A stretch of 35,828 nucleotides of DNA from an uncultured Saprospiraceae bacterium. GTDB lineage: Bacteria > Bacteroidota > Bacteroidia > Chitinophagales > Saprospiraceae. The notes under the pieces were generated by a model. That model worked only from the letters and a program-made list of their open reading frames with translations. It made no database searches and was not told where the DNA came from. Shown here piece after piece: positions 8,160-17,100 of the stretch. A program made the translations under genes and the position numbers. Positions within the stretch are counted from its first letter, which is position 1; the number at the start of each line of letters is the position of its first letter. The stretch is from contig CALFYH010000246.1 in assembly GCA_937952155.1 (NCBI GenBank), positions 1 to 35,828 of the forward strand. Reading direction: 5' to 3'.

Positions 8160-9338
8160 ATGCAAAATGTATATATTGTATCTGCAGTAAGGACACCTAT
8201 TGGGTCATTTGGTGGAAGTTTGGCTAATGTACCTGCTACTACATTGGGTGCTTCAGCAGTAAAAGGTGCCATCGAAAAATCTGGATTGTCAGCTGATGTC
8301 GTAGAAGAAATATTTATGGGGCAAGTCGTTCAGGCTAATGCAGGTCAGGCTCCAGCAAGACAAGTAGCTTTACATTCAGGGCTGAAGAATTCCACACCTG
8401 CGACCACTATAAATAAAGTTTGTGCATCTGGTATGAAGTCTGTCATGTTTGGCGCTCAGTCTATCCAATTGGGTCAAAACCAAGTAGTTGTTGCCGGCGG
8501 TATGGAAAATATGTCATCCATTCCTTTTTATTTACCAAAAGCAAGATATGGTTATGGCTACGGCAATGGAGAGATTGTTGATGGATTGATTAGAGACGGA
8601 TTGGCGAATGTATATGATAATCAAGCTATGGGCTGTTTCGCGGATGCCACAGCGACCAAATTTAATATAAGCAGAGAAGAACAAGACGCCTTTGCTATAC
8701 AATCATATAAGCGAACTGCAGCAGCTTGGGAAGCAGGCGCATTCGCAAATGAAGTCGTCGGTGTAGAAGTCAAGGATAGAAAAGGAAACATCAGTACTAT
8801 CGGTCATGATGAAGAATATAAAAATGTTATTTTTGACAAAATTCCATCATTACGTCCAGTATTCACAAAAGAAGGAACGGTGACTGCTGCCAATGCATCT
8901 ACTATAAATGACGGCGCAGCAGCCTTAATCTTGGTAAATGAAGATTTCCTAAAAGCTAATCAACTCAAGCCATTGGCAAAAATAGTTTCTTATGCAGATG
9001 GCGCACATGAGCCTGAATGGTTTACCACTGCGCCCGCTATTGCAGCCGAAAAAGCACTTCAAAGAGCAGGTTTAACCATAGGAGACATTGATTATTTTGA
9101 AGTTAATGAAGCATTTGCTGTAGTTACACTTGCATTCATCAAACATTTTGGACTCAGCCAAGATAAGGTCAATGTAAATGGTGGCGCAGTATCATTGGGT
9201 CATCCACTAGGATGCTCCGGCGCAAGGATCATTACAACACTTACAAACGTGCTTAAGCAAAAATCAGGTAAATACGGTATGGCAGCTATCTGTAATGGTG
9301 GCGGCGGCGCAAGTGCGATCATCATCGAGCGCCTGTAA
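8160..9338 (+). CDS. Acetyl-CoA C-acetyltransferase (thiolase)
   Basis: This 392-residue protein has the usual length of a biosynthetic or degradative thiolase, condensing two acetyl-CoA or cleaving 3-ketoacyl-CoA in the cytoplasm. All catalytic residues are present: nucleophile Cys88 (NKVCASG), His348 (GHPLGCSGARI) and Cys378 (CNGGGGAS). The NEAFAVV motif near residue 317 is also intact. The opening VYIVSAVRTPIGSFGG is typical. It appears monocistronic, with its own promoter box, and converges on rfbD with only 9 nt between the stops. The exact chain-length preference, and so atoB versus fadA or phaA, cannot be decided here. Confidence 0.92.
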   Translation: MQNVYIVSAVRTPIGSFGGSLANVPATTLGASAVKGAIEKSGLSADVVEEIFMGQVVQANAGQAPARQVALHSGLKNSTPATTINKVCASGMKSVMFGAQSIQLGQNQVVVAGGMENMSSIPFYLPKARYGYGYGNGEIVDGLIRDGLANVYDNQAMGCFADATATKFNISREEQDAFAIQSYKRTAAAWEAGAFANEVVGVEVKDRKGNISTIGHDEEYKNVIFDKIPSLRPVFTKEGTVTAANASTINDGAAALILVNEDFLKANQLKPLAKIVSYADGAHEPEWFTTAPAIAAEKALQRAGLTIGDIDYFEVNEAFAVVTLAFIKHFGLSQDKVNVNGGAVSLGHPLGCSGARIITTLTNVLKQKSGKYGMAAICNGGGGASAIIIERL

Positions 9339-9347
9339 ATTTAGCCA

Positions 9348-10256
9348 TTATTTATTATAGCTTATATCATCAAGGCATTCAGAAATTGCAGTGTACCAAT
9401 GGGGAATCTCAATATTGAATGCTTTTTTGATTTTATGCTTGGACAATACACTCCAATGTGGCCTTACTGCCGGTGTAGGGTAGTCTTTTGATAGGATTGG
9501 CATTACTTTGCAAGGTAGATTTTGGAAAGCCATGATTTGCGTAGCAAGATCATACCAAGTGATAATACCTTCATTTGCATAATTGTAAGTATCATTGAAA
9601 AGGTTTTCTTTATCAGGATTGTTTGAGCATTGCAGAATAATATCTAAAACAGCTTCGGCAAGATGTTTTGCAAAAGTTGGAGCACCGTATTGATCATTTA
9701 CAACCGAAATAGTAGGCCGTTCTTGTCCTAATCTCAACATGGTTTTTACAAAATTGTGTCCAAATGAAGAAACTACCCAAGAAGTACGGAGAATTAAAGC
9801 AGGTATTCCTGTTGCCCTGATTAAGTTTTCGCCTTCGAGTTTGGAACTAGCATAGACACCTTTTGGACTCAAAGTTGATTCTTCGTGTAGCGGAAAACCA
9901 TTGTAACTATGATATATGTAATCACTTGAAAAGTGAATTAATTTCGTATCTGACTGAATGAGTGTTTTTGCAAGATTGGCACAAGCTGTAGCATTGATGG
10001 CAAAACAATTTTCAACATCCGTTTCTGCTTTATCGACCGCCGTATATGCTGCACAATTGATTACATAATCGTAATTTTTGTCAAGAAAGATTCGTTTCAA
10101 TGCTTCTGTATCTGTAATATCTATAATATGCCTGGTGTAAAAATCAAAATGGCAAAATTCATATGAAGGAGCTAATCTTCTGAATTCATTGCCCAATTGA
10201 CCATCCGAACCAAGAACCGCAATTGAAATTTTCTTTAAGTTAAAATCTCCATCCAT
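9348..10256 (-). CDS. rfbD: dTDP-4-dehydrorhamnose reductase
   Basis: This 302-residue extended short-chain dehydrogenase catalyses the last NADPH-dependent step of dTDP-L-rhamnose synthesis. The Rossmann motif is LGSDGQLGNEF at about residues 15-25. INCAAYTAVDKAE and FSSDYIY follow, and the catalytic YxxxK is YASSK. The C-terminal substrate segment includes VRPHWSVLSKHKIKKAF, matching the family RPxxSxLdxxK. The start codon directly abuts the rfbC stop (TAAATG on the minus strand), so translation is probably coupled. rfbA and rfbB are not in the window. Confidence 0.9.
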   Translation of the reverse strand: MDGDFNLKKISIAVLGSDGQLGNEFRRLAPSYEFCHFDFYTRHIIDITDTEALKRIFLDKNYDYVINCAAYTAVDKAETDVENCFAINATACANLAKTLIQSDTKLIHFSSDYIYHSYNGFPLHEESTLSPKGVYASSKLEGENLIRATGIPALILRTSWVVSSFGHNFVKTMLRLGQERPTISVVNDQYGAPTFAKHLAEAVLDIILQCSNNPDKENLFNDTYNYANEGIITWYDLATQIMAFQNLPCKVMPILSKDYPTPAVRPHWSVLSKHKIKKAFNIEIPHWYTAISECLDDISYNK

Positions 10257-10808
10257 TTACAACAAAAAAGGCTTGTGGTTTCCAAAAAGTGGCAGATTTT
10301 TATCTTTTTCTGATACTATAAGTTCATCATTTGGGATAATCCAATCTATACCTAAATTCGGGTCGCTATATAATAATCCGCCTTCTTGTTGAGGTGCATA
10401 ATAATTATCACACTTGTATGCAAAGATGGCTATTTCGGAAAGGACAACATAGCTGTGAGCAAATCCTTTGGGCACGAAAAGTTGCTTTTTCCCGATTTCA
10501 TTAAGGATCACGGATAAGTGCTGGCCATATGTGGCAGAACCAGGTCTTACATCTACTATAACATCCAAAACTTCGCCTACTACACAACGTACGAGTTTGG
10601 TTTGGTCGTATGGAGGCAATTGGTAATGTAATCCTCTTAAAACTCCATGTGTGGATTTGGCTTCATTATCTTGAACAAAAGAAATTTTTGAAATCTCCTC
10701 AGGCATAGAAGCTGTAGTAAAAGTTTCTAAAAAATATCCTCTTTCATCTTTCCAAATTTTGGGTTCAAAAACCCAAACACCTTCGAACTTTGTCTTGATC
10801 CAAGCCAT
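10257..10808 (-). CDS. rfbC: dTDP-4-dehydrorhamnose 3,5-epimerase
   Basis: This 183-residue cupin-fold epimerase has the normal family length. It shows ERGYFLETF at about residues 22-30, VQDNEAKSTHGVLRGLHYQ with the catalytic His of the GLHYQ motif, and KLVRCVVGEVLDVIVDVR. FVPKGFAHSYVVLSE carries a second conserved His. It produces dTDP-4-keto-L-rhamnose for the adjacent reductase. It starts 2 nt after der ends, so all three genes are likely one transcript. Confidence 0.92.
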   Translation of the reverse strand: MAWIKTKFEGVWVFEPKIWKDERGYFLETFTTASMPEEISKISFVQDNEAKSTHGVLRGLHYQLPPYDQTKLVRCVVGEVLDVIVDVRPGSATYGQHLSVILNEIGKKQLFVPKGFAHSYVVLSEIAIFAYKCDNYYAPQQEGGLLYSDPNLGIDWIIPNDELIVSEKDKNLPLFGNHKPFLL

Positions 10809-10810
10809 AC

Positions 10811-12127
10811 TTATTTTTCTCTAAAATATACGCTGATCGAAGCACCGGTTAAAGTGAAATTTTTTCTCAGCTGGTTTTCAATAAAATTACGGTAACTAGG
10901 CTTGACATGATCCGGATAATTGCAATAAAATACAAATGAAGGATAATATACAGGCAATTGCGTTACATATTTGATTTTTATATACTTTCCACGGTGTGAT
11001 GGTGGTGGATTTTTTTCTATAACATCCAGCATAACATCATTAAGTACTGATGTTTTTATTTTTTGTTTTCTGTTTTCATGGACTTGGAGGGCGGTTTCTA
11101 CAGTTTTGAAGATCCGTTGCTTGTCTAGTACAGAAGTAAACAAAATAGGAACATCGGTAAAAGGAGCAATTTTTTCTTTAAGACTTTTCTCAAAATCTCT
11201 TGCAGTATTGGTTTCTTTTTGAATTAAATCCCATTTGTTTACCAAAATGACCAAGCCTTTTTTTCTCTTTTGGATAAGACCTAAAATACTTAGATCTTGT
11301 GCTTCAATACCCACTGTGGCATCCAACATAAGCAAACAAACATCGGCTTCTTCTATGGCTTTTATTGCTCTGATTACAGAATAAAACTCCAAATCTTCAT
11401 GCACTTTGGCTTTTTTGCGGATACCAGCCGTATCTATCAAATAAAACTTCTTGTCAAATTTGTTATACAAAGCATAGATAGCATCACGTGTGGTGCCAGG
11501 GATATCAGTAACAATATTGCGTTCCTCACCCATAAGAGCATTGGTCATTGATGATTTTCCTACATTAGGCTGGCCCACGATGGCAATTTTTGCTATTTCG
11601 TTGTCTTGGGTATCAGATTCTTCAGATATATTTTCTGGGAGAACATCAGCTACCATATCAAGCAACTCACCGGTGCCACCACCTGATATTGATGAAATGA
11701 AAACTGTATCATTAAATCCTAGGCTCCAAAATTCATTGGCCAACATTTGCCGTTGCGCATTATCAACTTTATTTACCGCTAAGATGACTTTTTTAGGATT
11801 TTTACGTAGAATACCAGCTATCTCTTCATCCAAGTCGGTTATTCCTGTAGTTACATCTACAACAAAGACAATAACAGTGGCTTCGTCGATAGCAATTTGA
11901 ACTTGTCTTCTGATTTCGGCTTCAAAGATGTCGCTGGAATTTTTAACAAAACCTCCAGTATCTACTACAGTAAAATTTTTACCATTCCAATCTGAAAAGC
12001 CGTAAATTCGGTCTCTTGTCACACCGCTTACATCATCTATAATAGATTTTCTTTCGCCAATCAGTCTATTAAAAAGCGTTGATTTTCCTACATTAGGTCG
12101 GCCTACTATAGCTACAATTTGTGACAT
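10811..12127 (-). CDS. der: Ribosome-assembly GTPase Der (EngA)
   Basis: This 438-residue protein has the two tandem GTPase domains and C-terminal KH-like domain unique to Der, which matures the 50S subunit. Domain 1 has GRPNVGKST at about 8-16, DTGG and NKVD. Domain 2 has GQPNVGKSS at about 185-193, DTAG and NKWD. The KH-like region ends with FTLTGASISVYFREK. It heads the der-rfbC-rfbD group, and a full-match -7 box lies 19 nt upstream. Confidence 0.96.
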   Translation of the reverse strand: MSQIVAIVGRPNVGKSTLFNRLIGERKSIIDDVSGVTRDRIYGFSDWNGKNFTVVDTGGFVKNSSDIFEAEIRRQVQIAIDEATVIVFVVDVTTGITDLDEEIAGILRKNPKKVILAVNKVDNAQRQMLANEFWSLGFNDTVFISSISGGGTGELLDMVADVLPENISEESDTQDNEIAKIAIVGQPNVGKSSMTNALMGEERNIVTDIPGTTRDAIYALYNKFDKKFYLIDTAGIRKKAKVHEDLEFYSVIRAIKAIEEADVCLLMLDATVGIEAQDLSILGLIQKRKKGLVILVNKWDLIQKETNTARDFEKSLKEKIAPFTDVPILFTSVLDKQRIFKTVETALQVHENRKQKIKTSVLNDVMLDVIEKNPPPSHRGKYIKIKYVTQLPVYYPSFVFYCNYPDHVKPSYRNFIENQLRKNFTLTGASISVYFREK

Positions 12128-12145
12128 TGTCTTATTTTAAGTGCG

Positions 12146-12153
12146 CAAAGGTA
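12146..12153 (-). promoter_or_regulatory. -7 box of the der-rfbC-rfbD operon
   Basis: On the minus strand this reads TACCTTTG, a full match to TAnnTTTG, 19 nt upstream of the der start. A -33 TTG at standard spacing is not clear. Confidence 0.45.
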
Positions 12154-12226
12154 AGATTTTATTTTGAATTAATGGATTTCATAGCAAATGGTGTGATTTG
12201 ACTTATGATTTGTAATTAAAAAGGCA

Positions 12227-12267
12227 AGCCGCAAAAAACAATCTCATTTTTTGCGGCTATTTTTTTC
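12227..12267 (-). terminator. Rho-independent terminator after the biotin carboxylase gene
   Basis: There is a perfect 12-bp stem, AGCCGCAAAAAA (12227-12238) with TTTTTTGCGGCT (12247-12258), and an 8-nt loop. T tracts flank it on both strands: seven T at 12260-12266 on plus, and CTTTTT just beyond the stem on minus. The only gene that runs into it is the minus-strand carboxylase, about 190 nt away. Confidence 0.6.
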
Positions 12268-12447
12268 AAGTGCTGTAAAATTGTCCTGGATAACTTTAAA
12301 ATCAATCTATCCGGATACATAGATGGAGGGTCGAGCTATAGTCGTGTCCAACAGTATCGGGTGCAAATTTAGAGTCGAAATTCATTTGTGTTATATAACT
12401 TTTGTTATATGAAAAATAAATATTTTCTTTTATACAAGCTGAATTTC

Positions 12448-13893
12448 CTATTGAATTATTATAGGTTTTAGTAACCGGTCATTTTCTGACATTAATGTTT
12501 TCGCTATCCAAGTTGCAACGATGGCGTCATCATTAATTGTTTCCTTAATTTCTTCTGGATTCCAATTTTTATTTACAAAATTGGTGTCAAAATTGCCACT
12601 AATAAAATCTGGATGTGCCATCACAAAAGCACCAAAATCTAGTGTTGATGCAATTCCTTCTATTTCATATTGGCCTATGGCTGATAACATTTTTTTTAAT
12701 GCTGCCTTCCTTGTTGTAGCATGAACCGTAAGTTTTGCAAGCATTGGATCATAATAAATTGGCACTTGATCTCCTTCATTGTACCCATTGTCCACTCTGA
12801 TACCATCACCTTCTGGCAAGCGGTATTTTTCTAAGATATTTATACTTGGAACAAAATTTTCATAAGGATCTTCGGCATATACTCTCAGTTCTATGGCATG
12901 TCCATTGATTTTAAGGTCTTCTTGAGTAAATGACAGTTTTTCTCCCATAGCTATCTTGATTTGCTGTTCTACCAAATCCAAACCCGTAATCATTTCAGTC
13001 ACAGGATGCTCCACTTGCAGTCTCGTATTCATTTCTAAAAAATAGAAATTCAATTTATCATCCATCAAAAATTCTACGGTGCCGGCACCTTCATACTTTG
13101 CTGCTTTGGCTACATTTACTGCAGCTTCTCCCATGGCCTTCCTGATTTCGGGCGTCAAGATGATACTAGGCGCTTCTTCCACTACCTTTTGATGTCTTCT
13201 TTGAATCGAACATTCTCTTTCGAACAGATAGACCGTATTTCCAAAACTGTCTGCCAAGACTTGAATTTCGATGTGCCGTGGTGATGTCACAAATTTCTCA
13301 ATAAATACGGCACCATTTCCAAATGATGAAGTGGCTTCATTGATGGCTAACTGCATTTGGTCCGCAAATTCTTCATCTTTGGTAACTAACTTCATGCCCT
13401 TGCCTCCACCACCAGCTGAAGCCTTGACCAGTACAGGGTAGCCAACTTTTCGAGCAATTTCCCTTGCAGCTTGTATATCAGATATTGCATAATCAGTGCC
13501 AGGTACCATAGGAATACCAAAATCCTTAACTGCATCTTTGGCAGAAAGTTTATCGCCCATAATATCCATTGAAAATGCTGACGGACCTATTAATTTAATA
13601 TTGTTTTCCTGAAGTTTTAAGGCAAATCTTGAATTTTCACTTAAAAAACCATAACCAGGATGTACAGCATCTATATTATGATCTAAGCATATTCTTATTA
13701 GTTTATCTTGTCTCAGATAAGATTCATTGCTTGGTGATGGCCCTAAGTGGTAAGCTTCATCAGCCATTTTAACGTGCAAAGCATGCGCATCCGCATCAGA
13801 ATAAACAGCCACACTAGTAATACCCATTTTTTTTAATGTTCTGATCACTCTGCAAGCGATTTCTCCTCTATTGGCAACTAATACCTTTTCCAT
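12448..13893 (-). CDS. Biotin carboxylase subunit of an acyl-CoA carboxylase
   Basis: This 481-residue ATP-grasp enzyme carboxylates biotin on a carrier protein. The N-domain opening is VLVANRGEIACRVIRTLK. The Gly-rich ATP loop KASAGGGGKGMKLV lies near residues 157-170. ERECSIQRRHQKVVEEAPS and EMNTRLQVEHPVTEM are the conserved catalytic stretches. It ends in the C-terminal domain of biotin carboxylases with no biotinyl AMKM domain, so the carrier must be encoded elsewhere. It is about 30 residues longer than typical AccC, and its tail resembles that of propionyl/methylcrotonyl-type alpha subunits. AccC of fatty-acid synthesis and an acyl-CoA carboxylase alpha subunit are both possible. It stands alone in the window. 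Confidence 0.88.
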   Translation of the reverse strand: MEKVLVANRGEIACRVIRTLKKMGITSVAVYSDADAHALHVKMADEAYHLGPSPSNESYLRQDKLIRICLDHNIDAVHPGYGFLSENSRFALKLQENNIKLIGPSAFSMDIMGDKLSAKDAVKDFGIPMVPGTDYAISDIQAAREIARKVGYPVLVKASAGGGGKGMKLVTKDEEFADQMQLAINEATSSFGNGAVFIEKFVTSPRHIEIQVLADSFGNTVYLFERECSIQRRHQKVVEEAPSIILTPEIRKAMGEAAVNVAKAAKYEGAGTVEFLMDDKLNFYFLEMNTRLQVEHPVTEMITGLDLVEQQIKIAMGEKLSFTQEDLKINGHAIELRVYAEDPYENFVPSINILEKYRLPEGDGIRVDNGYNEGDQVPIYYDPMLAKLTVHATTRKAALKKMLSAIGQYEIEGIASTLDFGAFVMAHPDFISGNFDTNFVNKNWNPEEIKETINDDAIVATWIAKTLMSENDRLLKPIIIQ

Positions 13894-13918
13894 CTTATGT
13901 ATTTGTTAAAAAATGGGG

Positions 13919-13959
13919 CTAAGATAGTGATTGGATATCAATAATTCAGGTATCACCTG
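13919..13959 (-). promoter_or_regulatory. Possible promoter and operator of the biotin carboxylase gene
   Basis: Minus-strand TATCTTAG (13919-13926) matches TAnnTTTG at seven of eight positions and lies 25 nt from the start codon. Just upstream, at 13947-13959, is the palindrome CAGGT-ATC-ACCTG, placed where the -33 region should be. That position would suit a repressor site. Both are visual matches only. Confidence 0.3.
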
Positions 13960-14089
13960 TACAGATAATTAAATAAATTTTATTGGTGTATTTTAAAATA
14001 ACTACAATTCACTACAAGATCATATGTAAAATTTATTACATTTTACTTAAAGACGATACTTTTTCATTTTTATTAATTTTTTTTTACAC

Positions 14090-14097
14090 TATCTTTG
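14090..14097 (+). promoter_or_regulatory. -7 box of the giant type B sorted protein gene
   Basis: TATCTTTG is a full match to TAnnTTTG. It follows a long T-rich stretch, as is common in Bacteroidota promoters, and leaves a leader of about 60 nt before the start codon at 14162. Confidence 0.5.
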
Positions 14098-14161
14098 CTC
14101 CGCAATACGCAGTCTTCGCCTCAATGTTTACCAGTTAATTTGTTTGTTTAAGTATTAATAG

Positions 14162-17100
14162 ATGAGGTATTTATATATATTATTTTTAGTTATCAATGTT
14201 GATATTCTGTTGGGGCAATGCGGGCTTCAACAGCCTTTTACTTTAGTGGATTTGCCCAATGAACAAGCAGATACTACGAATGTTTCTATTCTTGTAAATG
14301 GAGCAACAAACAATAATCTTGCTACTGCCGCACAAGGGCTTTGTGGAGTAAAACTGAAATTTAAGCATCCTTTTATGAAGGAATTGTTTATAGAACTCAT
14401 CTCGCCTGCTGGTCAAAAAATTACACTTACTGGTGGTGATATTGTGGCTACAAATACACAGCTGATAACTTGGGATGTCACTTTTATACCTTGTGCTTCA
14501 GCTGCTGCACCAGATCCCGGATTTTTAGATTATTGGGAAAATGATCAACTTTGGCAAAATTTGTCCATATACACGGGGCAGTATTATCCATATAATGGAT
14601 GTCTTGAAAGCTTTACGTTAGGAACTGTAAATGGCGCTTGGACACTGCGTTGTATAGATTTTGAAGATGAAGGTGCAGGAATATTATTGGATGCTGAGTT
14701 GATATTTTGTCAGGATCAAGGTATTTTTTGCGGTGAATGTAATTTAGTGCCTGGTGATATCACAAATCCTGATATTATCGCTTGTGAAGGTGATGAGTCC
14801 TTGAAATTGAGTCTAAATAAGACTTTTGCTGGAAATGCATATAATGAAAATGTTTATAATTATTCCAATATAATCTTTGGAGATAGTACAATTTTGGCAT
14901 ATCAAGATTTTCCGGATTTGACTAATTTTATGCCAGGGACATACACAATTTGTGGCACACAGATAGCAAAACTTCAATCTAGTGCTTTCCCACCAGTAGG
15001 ATCGAAATATAATAGAAATACACTAGATGCATTCCTTTTTGAACAAGGTGCTTGTGCAGATGTTTCATCTGAATGCATGCAAATTGATATAAAAAATAAT
15101 TCTGCTCCTGTAAATGTTTCAGCTTTTATCTGTAAGGGCGATAAATATATAGTGGATGGTCGTTCTTATGATGTGGCAGGAGATTATAATATTGTTATTG
15201 AAAATGGTGCTTGTGATTCATTGGTCAAATTGCAGCTAAATGTCCTAGACATCAGTGCCTTGATCAAGGCAGACAGGGATTCTATAAGTTGTGATGGCAA
15301 CACTGTGGGTATGGAGGTTATATATAATGGAAATCCAGTTAGTGACCTTAAGTATCAATGGTTCACCACAGATGGGATATTGAGCGGAGATAAAACATTT
15401 TTTGTTATAGATGCTGTAAAAGAAGGTACATATTATGTAGAATTGACAGCTACAACACATCAAGTTACATGTAAAGATACCTTGTCACAGATCATTTACC
15501 CAGATAGGACATTTCCAGAAGTGACATTTGAAGTGGATACCATCACGTGTGCACAAGATACAGTTGAAATTATGGTCGATATTTCCAGAAATACACAGTC
15601 TGTAAACTGGACATCTAAAAACGGGTCGCCATTTTTGCAAGGATCTGGATCTAATATTAAGGTATGGAATTCTGATTTGTACTATATAACCGTGGTTGGT
15701 GATAATAGCTGTACTATTACGGATTCGATAATGGTTTTTGAAGATAAAGTATTTCATACACCACAATTCGCAATAGACACCCTAACATGTTTAAAAGATT
15801 CTGCAGACATTACTGCAATATTAGATCCAACGCGAATATTTGATTTATCATGGTTGAACTCAACACCACCATTCCAAACAACGCCAAAAATCACGGTCCA
15901 AGCAGCTGGCAAATTCCAGCTCATGCTCACTGATCGCGTGAATGGATGTACTGGTGTATTTGATGCTGAAGTGACAGAAAATAAAATTATTCCATTCATT
16001 ATAGGTGTAGTTACGGATACTATTGATTGTGTTACAACTTCTGTAACTCCAGTCTTATCTGCGGATCAGCCCATAGCAAGTTATCATTGGATTGGTCAGT
16101 CTTTGAATTCAAGTAGCTCTACACCTCAAATAATTTTTGGTGGAACCTATAACGTTACAATAACCTCAGCTGCAACAGGTTGTACCAATTCGGCAGTATT
16201 TGAAGTAGTGAAGGATACGCTTTTACCTGATATTGTTATTTTGGCGGATTCGATTTCGTGCCTTAAGGATTCCGTACAGTTAATTCTTACTTCCAATATA
16301 GCTTTGAGTACAATAAGTTGGACAGGACCATTTGGGTTTGCAAGTACAGAATTTTCGCCATTTGTAAAAAGAGAAGGTGTCTATACTGTCGATGTGACAG
16401 CAGAAAATGGATGTAAATCTAAAGGACAAATAAGTATTTTTAAATCTAAAGATATTCCTGAAATAGTGCTATTTTCGGATTCACTAAAATGTGGAAGAGA
16501 CACCTTGAACTTAAGACTGGCTGGGCATAAAAGTCATTACAGTTATGTCTGGACAGGACCAGGATTGCTTGATAATAATGTACCTAATCCAAGGGTTGTT
16601 GCATCAGGAACTTACGTCGTCACAGTGACAGATACCATCACTGGCTGTACTGATGAAGAAGAAGTAAGCATCGCAGATGATAGGATATATACCACACCTG
16701 ATATCTCAGTAGAAGAGTTGGACTGTGCCAAAGATAGCGTCCAGATCATGCTGAAAAATTCGGATATAGTAAGCGTAGTCTATACAGGACCTAGTTTTAC
16801 ATCAAGTGTACAATCGCCTTTTGTCAGTAGGATTGGTACCTATTATTTTACCATTATAAATAATAAAAACTGTATCACGAATGATTCGATAACTGTTATA
16901 AATAATGATGAAATCCCGAGTTTGATGCAAGAGTCTGAACCCATAAAATGTGGTCAAGACTCGATTTTGATTAAAGGTTTATCATCTATTACTGGTACAA
17001 ACTTTACTTGGCAGGGACCATCAGGATTTGCTAGATCAGGAAGTGATATTTATGGTTATGTTGGAGGTAATTATATTCTAAAAGGCATAGCTCCAAACGG

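Larger units (their letters stand above)
12128..12447. other. Gene-free gap between der and the biotin carboxylase gene
   Basis: These 320 nt hold no convincing ORF. They contain the der promoter box (12146-12153), a strong hairpin terminator (12227-12258) and a small 7-bp hairpin ATATAAC-N4-GTTATAT at 12393-12410, near the end of the carboxylase gene. The stretch 12270-12390 shows nothing recognisable. Confidence 0.6.

Noticed and set aside
11490..11900. Antisense ORF of 136 codons inside der
   Set aside because: It is a shadow of the conserved GTPase reading frame and shows no family features. The same applies to the other antisense ORFs inside leuS, the aldehyde dehydrogenase and the lipoprotein.
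12393..12410. ATATAAC-TTTT-GTTATAT as a terminator
   Set aside because: The 7-bp AT-rich stem has no following T tract on the minus strand. The 12-bp hairpin at 12227-12258 is a far better candidate.
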